Source: Variovorax sp. IB41
GTDB lineage: Bacteria > Pseudomonadota > Gammaproteobacteria > Burkholderiales > Burkholderiaceae_C
NCBI RefSeq assembly: GCF_016405905.1
Contig: NZ_JAEFCB010000014.1
Coordinates: 62,001-126,000 of the forward strand
Direction of reading: 5' to 3'
DNA: 64,000 nucleotides
The translations under genes were made by a program, and so were the position numbers. Numbering within the stretch: position 1 is the first letter of the stretch; each line of letters opens with the position of its first letter. Below are positions 24,520 through 32,996 of the stretch, one piece after another. The notes under the pieces are model-generated. The model was not told the origin of the DNA, did no database searches, and saw only the letters and a list, made by a program, of their open reading frames with translations.

Positions 24520-24609
24520 GGCTCACTATAGGCGCTCCGGCCATGTCTTTTTACATTTCGCCGTGCGTCGCGGCTGTCTAGACTGCGCACCGTTTTCCCT
24601 TCCAGACGC

Positions 24610-25014
24610 ATGACAGAACCACAGACGCTTCACGAGATTTTTTACTGCAGCGTGCTCGCGCAGGACTTGCCCGCCAACGCCGTGGGCGCCATCGTCAGCC
24701 AGGCGCGTGCACGCAACGCGGCGCAGGGCATCACCGGCCTCCTGGTCTTCGACGGCCTGCGGTTCTGCCAGCACCTGGAGGGGCCGCGCGAAGCGGTGGC
24801 GGCATTGATGCAGCGCATCGAATCGGACCCCCGGCACATCGAAGTGCGGGTGGTGCACCAGGGGCCGCTGCCAGCGCGCCGCTACAGCGGCTTCGGCATG
24901 GGGCTGGCCGAGAGCGAAGGCCCCGACCTCATGGCCGGCGTGCATGCCCTGGAGGGCGAGGCGGCCCTCAAGCACTTCCTGGCGCTGCGCTCCAGCTTCG
25001 ACATCAACGGCTGA
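24610..25014 (+). CDS. BLUF-domain blue-light photoreceptor
   Basis: 134 residues, a BLUF domain with a short helical tail and no output domain. Tyr12, Asn36 and Gln54 sit at exactly the spacing of AppA Tyr21, Asn45 and Gln63, the residues that handle FAD and its hydrogen-bond switch. Met97 matches AppA Met106, but the position of AppA Trp104 is Phe95. Motifs GITGLLVFDG and HLEGPREAV are the family core. Such single-domain proteins signal by binding a partner; the divergent Crp/Fnr gene is a candidate by position only. Confidence 0.88.
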   Translation: MTEPQTLHEIFYCSVLAQDLPANAVGAIVSQARARNAAQGITGLLVFDGLRFCQHLEGPREAVAALMQRIESDPRHIEVRVVHQGPLPARRYSGFGMGLAESEGPDLMAGVHALEGEAALKHFLALRSSFDING

Positions 25015-25025
25015 AATAGAAAAAA

Positions 25026-25074
25026 CGGGGCGAAGGCCCCGCGCAAAAAGAAAAAGGCGGCCGAAGCCGCCTTT
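25026..25074. terminator. Double bidirectional terminator
   Basis: Two hairpins lie between convergent genes. The first has stem GGGGC/GCCCC (25027-25031 with 25036-25040) and loop GAAG, flanked by A-runs. The second has GGCGGC/GCCGCC (25056-25061 with 25066-25071, loop CGAA) extended by AAA/TTT, with an A-run on one side and T-run on the other. Both transcription directions would end here. Confidence 0.8.
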
Positions 25075-25099
25075 CCCGTCCATGGGAGCGCGTGGCCGT

Positions 25100-25420
25100 T
25101 CAGGCCTGGTCCCACGTGTAGGTGGCACCGTAGCCATCCCATGCTTCCATGACGATGCGCTGGCCGGCGGCCACCGCCATCGATTCGCCCGGTGCGAGCA
25201 CCAGGTCTTCGCTGGGGTGGGCCAGCGTGGCGTCGGGCGTGATCCACACCCGGCCCTGCTTGACGCGCAGGACGCTGGCCGCCCGCGCCTTCAGGCTCAT
25301 CGCCTCGCCGGGAGCGATCTGCCAGGCGCCACGGCGCACGGCCGCAGGCACGGTGACGGCGGTGCGGGCGGGAATGGACAGGGAAGCGAGCGATTCGGTG
25401 GTGCAGACGGCGGTGGACAT
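25100..25420 (-). CDS. DUF2917-family protein (copy 1)
   Basis: 106 residues from the ATG at 25420. The core pattern RRGAWQIAPGEAMSLKARAASVLRVKQGRVWIT, then LAPGESMAVAAGQRIVMEAW is the DUF2917 cupin-like beta fold (stretches QIAPGEAMSLKA and LRVKQGRVWIT are diagnostic). Role unknown. It is divergent from a LysR-type gene with a 176-base gap between the two starts. A second DUF2917 gene in the window (37507-37839) is also divergent from a regulator. Confidence 0.8.
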   Translation of the reverse strand: MSTAVCTTESLASLSIPARTAVTVPAAVRRGAWQIAPGEAMSLKARAASVLRVKQGRVWITPDATLAHPSEDLVLAPGESMAVAAGQRIVMEAWDGYGATYTWDQA

Positions 25421-25596
25421 GATGGAGACTCCTTGGGCTGTGCCGAAGTGCGATGCCAGGACGGTGGCAATGGCGCAGTTCGGGAATGAATGATCGTTTC
25501 TATGGCGTTGTGGGTCCAATGAAAACGAAGTAGCCTACTGATGCTGATACCGCATCAATCGACCCGACCGCCGGGCCGCCCCCGGAAGCTCCATCC

Positions 25597-26580
25597 ATGC
25601 AACATTCGCAAACCCACCTGCGCTCCCGGCCCATCTCGGCCGGGCACCTGCGCGCCTTCGAGGCCGTCGCCCGGCACCTGAATTTCCGCGCCGCGGCCGA
25701 GGAAATGGCGCTGACCCAGTCGGCCGTGAGCCGGCAGATCCAGTCGCTGGAAGAGGAAGTGGGCGTGTCGCTGTTCCTGCGCCATACGCGGGCGGTGGAG
25801 CTGACCAGCGCGGGGGCGCAGCTGCTGCTCTCGGTGCAGCAGTCGCTGCCGCGCATCGACATGGCGGTGCGCCAGATCCGCCAGAGCGCGGGACGCAAGA
25901 GCGTGTCGCTCACCACGTTCGCGTCGTTCGCCTCGATGTGGCTGATCCCGCGGCTGGAGGTCTTCCAGCGCGACAACCCCGAGATCGACATCCGCATCGA
26001 CGCGAGCGACGTGGCGGTGGACCTGGAAGTAGCCGACGTGGACATCGCCCTGCGCTACGGCCCGCGCGAGGCCATGCCGCCCACCGCGGTGCGCCTGTTC
26101 GGTGAAAACCTGACGCCGGTGGCCAGCCCCTGGCTCATCAAGAGCAGCCCGCCGATCAAGACGCCGGAAGACATCACCCGCTTCACGCTGATCGAGGCGG
26201 GCGACGCGCACCGCACACACCTGGAATGGCTGACCTGGCGGCGCTGGTTCGAAGTGAACGGTCTGGAGCGCGCGCAGCCCAAGCGCTGGCTCTATTTCAA
26301 CTACGCCTACCAGATGGTGCAGGCCGCGCTCACCGGCCAGGGCGTGGTGCTGGCGCGCAGCTCGCTGATCGCCGAGAGCCTGGCCAACGGCGACCTGGTC
26401 GAGGTGCTGCCCCAGCACCGCATGGATTCACCGATGTCCTACTGGCTCATCGCCGGTCCGCGCAATGCGCTGCGGCCCGAGATCAAGGCCTTCTGGGACT
26501 GGCTGCTGCTGCAGGCCGGCACCACGCGTGGGACCATCGGCGAGGTGCCCGATCCGGACATGATCGACGATATCGATTGA
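25597..26580 (+). CDS. LysR-family regulator, GcvA type
   Basis: 327 residues. The helix-turn-helix is at about residues 15-65 (LRAFEAVARHLNFRAAAEEM, LTQSAVSRQIQSLEEEVG), followed by the periplasmic-binding-like effector domain with the GcvA-subgroup pattern VDIALRYGPRE near residue 150 and GVVLARSSLIAESLANG near 248. Divergent from the DUF2917 gene, its likely target. The tail DPDMIDDID is unusually acidic. The effector is unknown. Confidence 0.9.
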   Translation: MQHSQTHLRSRPISAGHLRAFEAVARHLNFRAAAEEMALTQSAVSRQIQSLEEEVGVSLFLRHTRAVELTSAGAQLLLSVQQSLPRIDMAVRQIRQSAGRKSVSLTTFASFASMWLIPRLEVFQRDNPEIDIRIDASDVAVDLEVADVDIALRYGPREAMPPTAVRLFGENLTPVASPWLIKSSPPIKTPEDITRFTLIEAGDAHRTHLEWLTWRRWFEVNGLERAQPKRWLYFNYAYQMVQAALTGQGVVLARSSLIAESLANGDLVEVLPQHRMDSPMSYWLIAGPRNALRPEIKAFWDWLLLQAGTTRGTIGEVPDPDMIDDID

Positions 26581-26586
26581 GGCTTT

Positions 26587-27204
26587 TCAGCTCGTCGGCC
26601 AGACGACGCCGTTGTCGTTCAGGATCGCGTCCAGCGGCAGGTCGTGCGCCTCGGGCTCGAAGTCGTCCAGAAAGCCGTGCGTGAATCCGAGCCCCACCGT
26701 GAACGGCCGCGGCTCCAGCGCCGCCAGCGTGCGGTCGTAGAACCCGCCGCCGTAGCCCAGCCGGTACCCGCCAGCGCTGTAGCCCACGCAGGGCACGAAC
26801 AGGAGGGTCGGCACGATGAGTTCGGTGTCCTTGGGCTTGGGAATGCCGTAGGCGTCTTCTTCCATCTGGCAGCCGGGGTACCAGGCATGGAAGGTGAGGG
26901 TCTTGTGGACCTTGTCGATCACGGGCAGTCCGATGCGGCGGCGCTGGGTTTCTTCCATCAGCTCGCCGTCTTCCTTCCAGCGGTGCAGCGCGGGCAGCGG
27001 ATCGAACTCGCCCTTGATGGGCCAGTAGGCGCCGATCACGGTGTCGGGCCGGCCGACCAGCCAGATGCGCATGACGCGCTGCAGCAGGTCGGCGCGCGTC
27101 ATCCGATCCGGCATGGCCAGGCGTTGTTCGATCAAGGCCTTGCGCAGTTGGTCCTTCAGAAAACTCGCCGTCGCCGAAGTGTCGGCACCCTTTGACTTGT
27201 CCAT
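26587..27204 (-). CDS. 5-formyltetrahydrofolate cyclo-ligase
   Basis: 205 residues. Family marks: an N-terminal helix with LRKALIEQRLAM, the ATP/substrate loop IGAYWPIKGEFD near residue 60, and GYRLGYGGGFYDRTLA near 150. It converts 5-formyl-THF to 5,10-methenyl-THF. The start is the ATG at 27204, nine bases from the divergent start of the lytic transglycosylase; a much longer ORF in this frame extends antisense through the transglycosylase gene and is not coding. Confidence 0.92.
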   Translation of the reverse strand: MDKSKGADTSATASFLKDQLRKALIEQRLAMPDRMTRADLLQRVMRIWLVGRPDTVIGAYWPIKGEFDPLPALHRWKEDGELMEETQRRRIGLPVIDKVHKTLTFHAWYPGCQMEEDAYGIPKPKDTELIVPTLLFVPCVGYSAGGYRLGYGGGFYDRTLAALEPRPFTVGLGFTHGFLDDFEPEAHDLPLDAILNDNGVVWPTS

Positions 27205-27213
27205 AATCCCCCG

Positions 27214-29244
27214 ATGCAGTTCCCAAGCATTTTGGCATCCACGCGCAACCGCCCGCGCAACGCAACGCCAGCCGTTGCTTTTTCCCTCGTCCTCGCTGCC
27301 GCCGCACTGCTCTTTCACCCACCCGCCAGCGCACAGACCAACACCAACGACGACGTGCTGGTGCAGATGAAGCAGGCCTTCGGGCGCGGCGACAAGGCCC
27401 GCCTCACCGCCCTCCTGCCGCAAGCCCGCGGCCACGCGCTCGAGCCCTGGGCCGCCTACTGGGAACTGAAGGCCCGCCTGCAGGAAGCCCAGCCCAACGA
27501 AGTGCAGGACTTCTACGCCCGCTACCCCGGCACCTACCAGGAAGACCGCCTGCGCAACGACTGGCTGCTGCTGCTCGGCCAGCGCCGCGACTGGGACGGC
27601 TTTGCCGCCAACGTGGCCGGCTATCGCATGGGCGACGACGCGCAGGTGCGCTGCTATGCGATCCTGGCCGAGACGCTGCGCTCGGGCACCGCCACGCAGG
27701 CCCAGGCCGACGACGTGCGCCGCGCCTGGCTCGGCCAGAAGGACGCCGACGACGGCTGCCTCACCGCGGCCGACCGCATGGTCGCCTCCCGCCTCATGTC
27801 GCCCAACGACGCCTGGAAGAAGGCGCGCCTGGCCATCGAGGCCAACCGCCCGCAGGCCGCGCGCGGTGCCGTCACCATCGCCGCGCCCGATGCGCTGCCG
27901 CTCTTCGAGGAACTGAACGCCAGCTCGGCCAAGTTCCTCACCGGCCGCGCCTTCGTCGCCGCCAAGTCGCGCAAGGAACTGGTGGTGCTCGCGCTCATCA
28001 AGGTCGCGATCGCCGATCCGGACATGGCCGCTTCGCAGCTGGACAGCAAATGGGGCCCGATGCTCTCGGCCGAAGAGCGCAACTGGCTCTGGGGCGCCAT
28101 CGGCCGCGCGGCCGCCAACAAGCTCTCGCCGCAGGCGGTGGGCTATTTCGCGAACGTGACGAAGAACGGCGACCTCTCGGACGACATGCTCGGCTGGCGC
28201 GTGCGCGCCGCGCTGCGCGCCGGCCAGTGGAAGGACGTGGCGCCCGCGATCAACGCGATGAGCGAAACCGCCCAGCTCGATCCGACCTGGGTCTACTGGA
28301 AGGCCCGGGCGCTCGCCACCGAACGCAGCGACGAGCGCCGCGCCCAGGCCCGCGAGCTCTACACGAGCATCGCCGGCACGCGCGGCTTCTACGAAATGCT
28401 CGCGCTCGAAGAGCTGGGCGAGCGCGTCGTCACGGCCACCCGGCCCGCACCGCTCACGCCCGAGGAAAAGGCCGCCGCGCGCGGCAACCTCGCGCTCAAC
28501 CGCGGGCTCTACGCGATCGCGATCGGCCTGCGCTCCGAAGGCACGCGCGAGTGGAACTACGCCACCAACCTGCACGACAAGGGCGGCATGGACGACCGCG
28601 CGCTGCTGGCCGCGGCCGACTTCGCCTGCCAGCGCGAGGTGTGGGACCGCTGCATCAACACCAGCGAGCGCACCAAGGGCGCGATCGACGTGGAGCAGCG
28701 CTTTCCGATGCCCTTCCACGACACCGTGCTGCGCAAGAGCCAGGACATCGGCCTGGACCCGGCCTACGTCTACGGCCTCATCCGCCAGGAGAGCCGCTTC
28801 ATCATGGACGCGCGCTCGGGCGTCGGCGCCTCGGGCCTGATGCAGGTCATGCCCGCCACCGCGCGCTGGACGGCCCGCAAGATCGGCATGGCCGACTTCA
28901 CGCCCGGCCAGATCAACGACCGCGAAACCAACATCACCATCGGCACCAACTACCTGAAGCTGGCGCTGGACGATTTCGACGGCTCCATGGCGCTGGCCGC
29001 CGCCGCCTACAACGCCGGCCCGGGGCGCCCCCGCAACTGGCGTAACGGCCCGGTGCTCGACGCGGCGATCTGGGCCGAGAACGTGCCCTTCACCGAGACC
29101 CGTGACTACGTGAAAAAGGTGCTGGCCAACACCACGAACTACGCGGCGATCATCAGCGGCCGGCCGCAGTCGCTGAAGGAACGGCTGGGCCGCATCGGCC
29201 CGCGCGACGCCGCCGAATCGGAACCAAATAAGGACCTTCCCTGA
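27214..29244 (+). CDS. slt: Soluble lytic murein transglycosylase (Slt70 type)
   Basis: 676 residues. The signal peptide ends near residue 40 (AAAALLFHPPASAQ). A long helical U/L superhelix (about 50-500) is followed by the SLT catalytic domain with the catalytic Glu526 in RQESRF, then GLMQVMPATARW and AAAYNAGPGRPRNW. It cleaves peptidoglycan in the periplasm with 1,6-anhydro product. No clear Shine-Dalgarno precedes the ATG. It is followed directly by the MgtC gene, two bases after the stop. Confidence 0.94.
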   Translation: MQFPSILASTRNRPRNATPAVAFSLVLAAAALLFHPPASAQTNTNDDVLVQMKQAFGRGDKARLTALLPQARGHALEPWAAYWELKARLQEAQPNEVQDFYARYPGTYQEDRLRNDWLLLLGQRRDWDGFAANVAGYRMGDDAQVRCYAILAETLRSGTATQAQADDVRRAWLGQKDADDGCLTAADRMVASRLMSPNDAWKKARLAIEANRPQAARGAVTIAAPDALPLFEELNASSAKFLTGRAFVAAKSRKELVVLALIKVAIADPDMAASQLDSKWGPMLSAEERNWLWGAIGRAAANKLSPQAVGYFANVTKNGDLSDDMLGWRVRAALRAGQWKDVAPAINAMSETAQLDPTWVYWKARALATERSDERRAQARELYTSIAGTRGFYEMLALEELGERVVTATRPAPLTPEEKAAARGNLALNRGLYAIAIGLRSEGTREWNYATNLHDKGGMDDRALLAAADFACQREVWDRCINTSERTKGAIDVEQRFPMPFHDTVLRKSQDIGLDPAYVYGLIRQESRFIMDARSGVGASGLMQVMPATARWTARKIGMADFTPGQINDRETNITIGTNYLKLALDDFDGSMALAAAAYNAGPGRPRNWRNGPVLDAAIWAENVPFTETRDYVKKVLANTTNYAAIISGRPQSLKERLGRIGPRDAAESEPNKDLP

Positions 29245-29245
29245 G

Positions 29246-29803
29246 ATGAGTTGGCACGACGAGGTGCTCGACACCATCGCCTCCGAGTTCTCGGACGTGA
29301 CGGACGTCGCGCAGCTCACGCGCATCGTCGTTCGCCTCATGCTCGCGGCCATCCTGGGCTTTGTGCTGGGGTTCGAGCGCGAGCAGCAGGGCAAGGCGGC
29401 GGGGGTTCGCACGCACATGCTGGTGGCCATCGGCTCGGCGATGTTCGTGCTGATCCCGCAGCAGACGGGCATCGTGCCGGCCGACATGAGCCGCGTGATC
29501 CAGGGGCTGGTGGCGGGCGTGGGCTTTCTCTGCGCGGGCACCATCCTCAAGCAGGGCAAGGACGAATCGCACGTGCAGGGCCTCACAACCGCCGCCGGGC
29601 TCTGGATGACGGCGGCCATCGGCATGGCCTGCGGGCTGGGCCGCGAGGCGACCGCGGTGCTCAGCGCGCTGCTGGCGCTGGCGGTGCTGTCGCTGGTGCC
29701 GCGGCTGGTGAGCCTGCTCGAGCGCACCGTCGCGAAGAGCGACGACGCGCAAGATGCGCCGCGCGTGATCGCATCGACGGACGACAAGCCGCGCAACGGC
29801 TGA
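29246..29803 (+). CDS. MgtC/SapB-family membrane protein
   Basis: 185 residues. Four to five hydrophobic helices include the family core LAAILGFVLGFEREQQGKAAGVRTH (stretch GFVLGFEREQQGKAAG), GLVAGVGFLCAGTILK, and GLTTAAGLWMTAAIGMACG. MgtC-type proteins act in survival at low magnesium and in acidic niches, partly by inhibiting F1Fo ATP synthase; this homologue lacks the longer soluble C-terminal domain of Salmonella MgtC. Begins one base after the transglycosylase stop, so co-transcribed. Confidence 0.88.
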   Translation: MSWHDEVLDTIASEFSDVTDVAQLTRIVVRLMLAAILGFVLGFEREQQGKAAGVRTHMLVAIGSAMFVLIPQQTGIVPADMSRVIQGLVAGVGFLCAGTILKQGKDESHVQGLTTAAGLWMTAAIGMACGLGREATAVLSALLALAVLSLVPRLVSLLERTVAKSDDAQDAPRVIASTDDKPRNG

Positions 29804-29909
29804 CCGCGCCGCCGGCCCGCATCAATTCGCGCCGCGTTCGGCATCAATGGCCGCGCGCCGCGCGGCTAGCATCGAAGGCTTTGCACCGAACCGAACCGAA
29901 GGAACCCCC

Positions 29910-30593
29910 ATGCGCAAGCTCTACATCGGCAACAAGAACTACTCGTCGTGGTCCATGCGCCCCTGGGTGCTCATGAAGCAGGCCGGCATCGCCTTCGACG
30001 AAGTGATGGTGCGCTTCGATTCGTTCGAGGCGGAGTCGCAGTTCAAGCACACCATCGCGCCGCTCAACCCCGTGGCCAAGGTGCCGGTGCTGGTCGATGG
30101 CGACCTGGTGGTCTGGGACACGCTGGCCATCGCCGAATACCTGGCCGAGACCTTTCCCGAGAAGCAGCTGTGGCCCAAGGCCGCGGCCGACCGGGCGCGC
30201 GCGCGCAGCATCTGCGCCGAGATGCATTCGGGTTTCGGGGGCCTGCGCGGTCACTGCGGCATGAACATCGAGGCGTCGCTGCCCGAAGTCGGCGCGAAGC
30301 TGCTCGAGGACGAGCCCGCCGTGCGCAGCGACCTGGACCGCATCGTGCAGATGTGGAGCGACCTGCTCGGCACCCATGGCGGCCCGCTGCTGTTCGGCGA
30401 ATTCACCATCGCCGATGCGTACTTCGCGCCCATCGGCACGCGCCTGAAGACCTACGGCTTGCCGGTGCCGCCGGCCATCTCGGCCTACATCGAACGCGTG
30501 CAGGCGCTGCCCGGCATCAAGGCCTGGATCGACGAAGCGCTGGCGGAGAAGGATTTCCTGCAGTTCGAAGAGCCCTACCGCACGGGGCGGTAA
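29910..30593 (+). CDS. Glutathione S-transferase family protein
   Basis: 227 residues. The thioredoxin-like N-terminal domain opens KLYIGNKNYSSWSMRPW, with the Ser-type catalytic loop, and includes NPVAKVPVLVDGDLVVWDT around residue 55. The helical C-terminal domain carries FTIADAYFAPIG near residue 175, the N-capping box. It conjugates glutathione to electrophiles or acts as a maleylacetoacetate-isomerase-like enzyme; the substrate is not known. The ATG is preceded by GAAGGAA. Confidence 0.9.
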   Translation: MRKLYIGNKNYSSWSMRPWVLMKQAGIAFDEVMVRFDSFEAESQFKHTIAPLNPVAKVPVLVDGDLVVWDTLAIAEYLAETFPEKQLWPKAAADRARARSICAEMHSGFGGLRGHCGMNIEASLPEVGAKLLEDEPAVRSDLDRIVQMWSDLLGTHGGPLLFGEFTIADAYFAPIGTRLKTYGLPVPPAISAYIERVQALPGIKAWIDEALAEKDFLQFEEPYRTGR

Positions 30594-30620
30594 GGCTTTC
30601 GGAGCAGGTGCCGGGACCGG

Positions 30621-31346
30621 TCAGAACCGGTAGGTTGCCGACAGGAAGGTGACGATCGGGTTGAGCTTCAGGCTCGCTTCGCTGCGCGCGACCGGAAGGC
30701 CCGTGATCGAGGTCGTCGTCAGCTTGGCCTTGGTCTTCAGCGGGATGTACGACACCGAGAACGAGATGCCCCAGTGCTTGTCGAACTGGTAGGAGACACC
30801 GGCATTGAGCACGGGCGCGAACGAGCTGTCGAGCTTGGCGGTGGTGTTCACCGCGTACGGCGACTGGCGGAACTGGCTGGCCAGCGCGCCCTGCAGGTTC
30901 GAGGTGAGCTTCACGTCGCTGTACCAGACATAGGTGGCGCCCAGGCCGACGAACGGACGGAAGGCGTCGTTGCCTTCGTTGAAGTTGTACTTGACCAGCA
31001 CCGTGGGGCTCCACTGGCGGGCCTCGCCCAGTTCGCCCACGCGGGCCAGCGTGCCCTTGCCCTCGAGCTTGAACTTCGGCGGAACGCCCAGCACGCCTTC
31101 CACGGCCCAGTGGCTGTCGAGGAAGTAGGCCAGGCTCAGGCCGAGCGTGTCCGAGTCCTTGACGCTGGCGCCCGACCCCTGGAGCACGCTCTGCACCGGC
31201 GCCGTGACTGTGAGCGGCTTGCTCGAGTCCTGGGGCGCCAGGTGGAACCAGCCTGCCCCCGCGACCCAGTCGCCGGCGTTTTGCGCAAACGCACTGCCGG
31301 ACGCCAAGGCACCCAGAGCCGCCAGCGCAAACATTGTTTTCTTCAT
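30621..31346 (-). CDS. ompW: OmpW-family outer-membrane porin
   Basis: 241 residues. The signal peptide (MFALAALGALASGSAFA) is cleaved about residue 22. The mature protein is an eight-stranded barrel with alternating polar and hydrophobic strands, contains FVGLGATYVWYSD, and LSLAYFLDSHWAVEG, and ends in the aromatic SATYRF needed for Bam insertion. OmpW proteins pass small hydrophobic solutes. AGGAG lies ten bases before the ATG. Two TetR-type operator-like repeats lie about 80-125 bases upstream, so it is probably inducible. Confidence 0.9.
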   Translation of the reverse strand: MKKTMFALAALGALASGSAFAQNAGDWVAGAGWFHLAPQDSSKPLTVTAPVQSVLQGSGASVKDSDTLGLSLAYFLDSHWAVEGVLGVPPKFKLEGKGTLARVGELGEARQWSPTVLVKYNFNEGNDAFRPFVGLGATYVWYSDVKLTSNLQGALASQFRQSPYAVNTTAKLDSSFAPVLNAGVSYQFDKHWGISFSVSYIPLKTKAKLTTTSITGLPVARSEASLKLNPIVTFLSATYRF

Positions 31347-31427
31347 GATGTGAATGCTCCTTTGGTTGAAAAATCCCCGCGAACGCGGTGCCGGCCCGTG
31401 GCGGGCGCTGCATTCGAGCAAATAAAC

Positions 31428-31439
31428 GAACGTTCGTTC
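31428..31439. promoter_or_regulatory. TetR-type operator-like site A upstream of ompW
   Basis: GAACGTTCGTTC, part of the perfect palindrome AACGAACGTTCGTT at 31425-31438. The pattern is the kind bound by TetR-family dimers. A near copy lies 32 bases away (site B). Confidence 0.6.
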
Positions 31440-31459
31440 TGTTTGCAATTCGAATTATC

Positions 31460-31471
31460 GAACGCTCGTTC
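31460..31471. promoter_or_regulatory. TetR-type operator-like site B upstream of ompW
   Basis: GAACGCTCGTTC, one base different from site A, followed by the same CTRTTT extension. Starts 32 bases from site A, about three helical turns, so two dimers could bind the same face. No TetR gene is in the window. Confidence 0.6.
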
Positions 31472-31589
31472 TATTTAGTGGGTGCGGGGTATCCCTATCT
31501 CGTATCCCAGGCTAATTCCGGGCTAATTCCGGGCTAGTTCCCGGCTCATTCGCGACCGCCCCATCTCTCTGCCTCCCTACACTGCGGCC

Positions 31590-32849
31590 ATGAAAATCTT
31601 TCTCGTCGGCGGCGCCGTCCGCGACCGGCTGCTCGGGCGGCCGGTCTCCGACCACGACTGGCTGGTGGTCGGCGCCACGCCCGAAGACATGACCCGCCGC
31701 GGCTACCTGCCCGTAGGGCGCGACTTTCCGGTGTTCCTGCATCCGAAGACGCGCGAGGAGTACGCCCTGGCCCGCACCGAGCGCAAGAGCGCCCCCGGCT
31801 ACCGCGGCTTCACCATCCACACCGCGCCCGACGTGACGCTGGACGAAGACCTCGCCCGGCGCGACCTGACCATCAACGCCATCGCGCTGCCGGCCGAGCT
31901 GGTGGGTGCCGACGGCCAGTTCGAACCCGACCCCGAAAAACTGGCCGACCCCTTCCACGGCCAGCGCGACCTCGAGGACCGGCTGCTGCGCCACGTGACC
32001 GACGCCTTCCGCGAAGACCCGGTGCGCATCCTTCGGGTGGCGCGCTTCGCCGCCCGCTTCGACGATTTCTCGGTCGCGCCCGAAACCATGCAACTGATGC
32101 GCGAGATGGTCCACGCCGGCGAGGCCGATGCACTGGTGCCCGAGCGCGTCTGGCAGGAACTCGCGCGCGGCCTCGCGGAAACGCGCCCCTCGCGCATGTT
32201 CGAGGTGCTGCGCGAATGCGGCGCCCTCGCCGTGCTGCTGCCCGAGGTCGACCGCCTCTGGGGCGTGCCGCAGCCCGAGGCCCACCACCCCGAGATCGAC
32301 ACCGGCGTGCACCTGATGATGGTCGTGGACACCAGCGCGCGGCTTGCGGCCAGCTTGCCGGTGCGCTTCGCCTGCCTGATGCACGACCTGGGCAAGGGCA
32401 CCACGCCCGCCGACGTGCTGCCGCGCCACATCGGCCACGAAAAGCGCAGCGTCGAGTTGCTGCACGCGGTGTGCGACCGCTGGCGCGTGCCGGTCGAGAT
32501 CCGCGAGCTGGCCGAGGTGGTCGCGCGCGAGCACGGCAACGTGCACCGCAGCGGCGAGCTCGATGCGGCGCCGCTGGTGCGCCTCCTGGAGCGCTGCGAC
32601 GCCTTCAGGAAGCCCGCGCGTTTTGCCGAAGTGCTGCTGGCCTGCGAATGCGATGCGCGCGGCCGGCTCGGTTTCGAGGACAGGCCTTATCCGCAGCGCG
32701 AGCGCCTGCTCGCCGTGCTGGCCACCGCCGCGGCCGTGCCCACCGACGTGGTCGCGCGCAAGGCACAGCAGTCCGGCGCCACCGGTCCGCGCATCGGAGA
32801 AGCGATCCACCGCGCGCGCATCGACGCGGTCGCCGCCTCGCTGGCCTGA
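31590..32849 (+). CDS. cca: CCA-adding enzyme (tRNA nucleotidyltransferase) with HD domain
   Basis: 419 residues, near the 412 of E. coli. The class II nucleotidyltransferase head carries GGAVRDRLLG (7-16) and the metal pair in SDHDWLVVG, then RRDLTINAIA near residue 92. The middle is the tRNA-binding helical region and the HD phosphohydrolase domain includes GVHLMMVVDTS and MHDLGKGTTP. It adds and repairs the 3' CCA of tRNAs. Stands alone upstream of the trehalose cluster. Confidence 0.96.
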   Translation: MKIFLVGGAVRDRLLGRPVSDHDWLVVGATPEDMTRRGYLPVGRDFPVFLHPKTREEYALARTERKSAPGYRGFTIHTAPDVTLDEDLARRDLTINAIALPAELVGADGQFEPDPEKLADPFHGQRDLEDRLLRHVTDAFREDPVRILRVARFAARFDDFSVAPETMQLMREMVHAGEADALVPERVWQELARGLAETRPSRMFEVLRECGALAVLLPEVDRLWGVPQPEAHHPEIDTGVHLMMVVDTSARLAASLPVRFACLMHDLGKGTTPADVLPRHIGHEKRSVELLHAVCDRWRVPVEIRELAEVVAREHGNVHRSGELDAAPLVRLLERCDAFRKPARFAEVLLACECDARGRLGFEDRPYPQRERLLAVLATAAAVPTDVVARKAQQSGATGPRIGEAIHRARIDAVAASLA

Positions 32850-32996
32850 ACAAGGCGAAGGGAAGATGCGAAAAGCGCTGCCCTGCCCCGCGCGGTGCAT
32901 GGCCTTTTGATGAAGCGCCGCACCGGGAGGAGCGTCCGCGCGCTTCCGGTTTTGGCCGACACGCGGCGGCGGACGCCCGTGTTATGGTTTTTCCCA

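Noticed and set aside
26587..29847. A 1086-residue minus-strand ORF with the cyclo-ligase at its end
   Set aside because: Only the last 205 codons show family motifs; the rest is antisense to the transglycosylase, whose signal peptide and SLT domain are clear.
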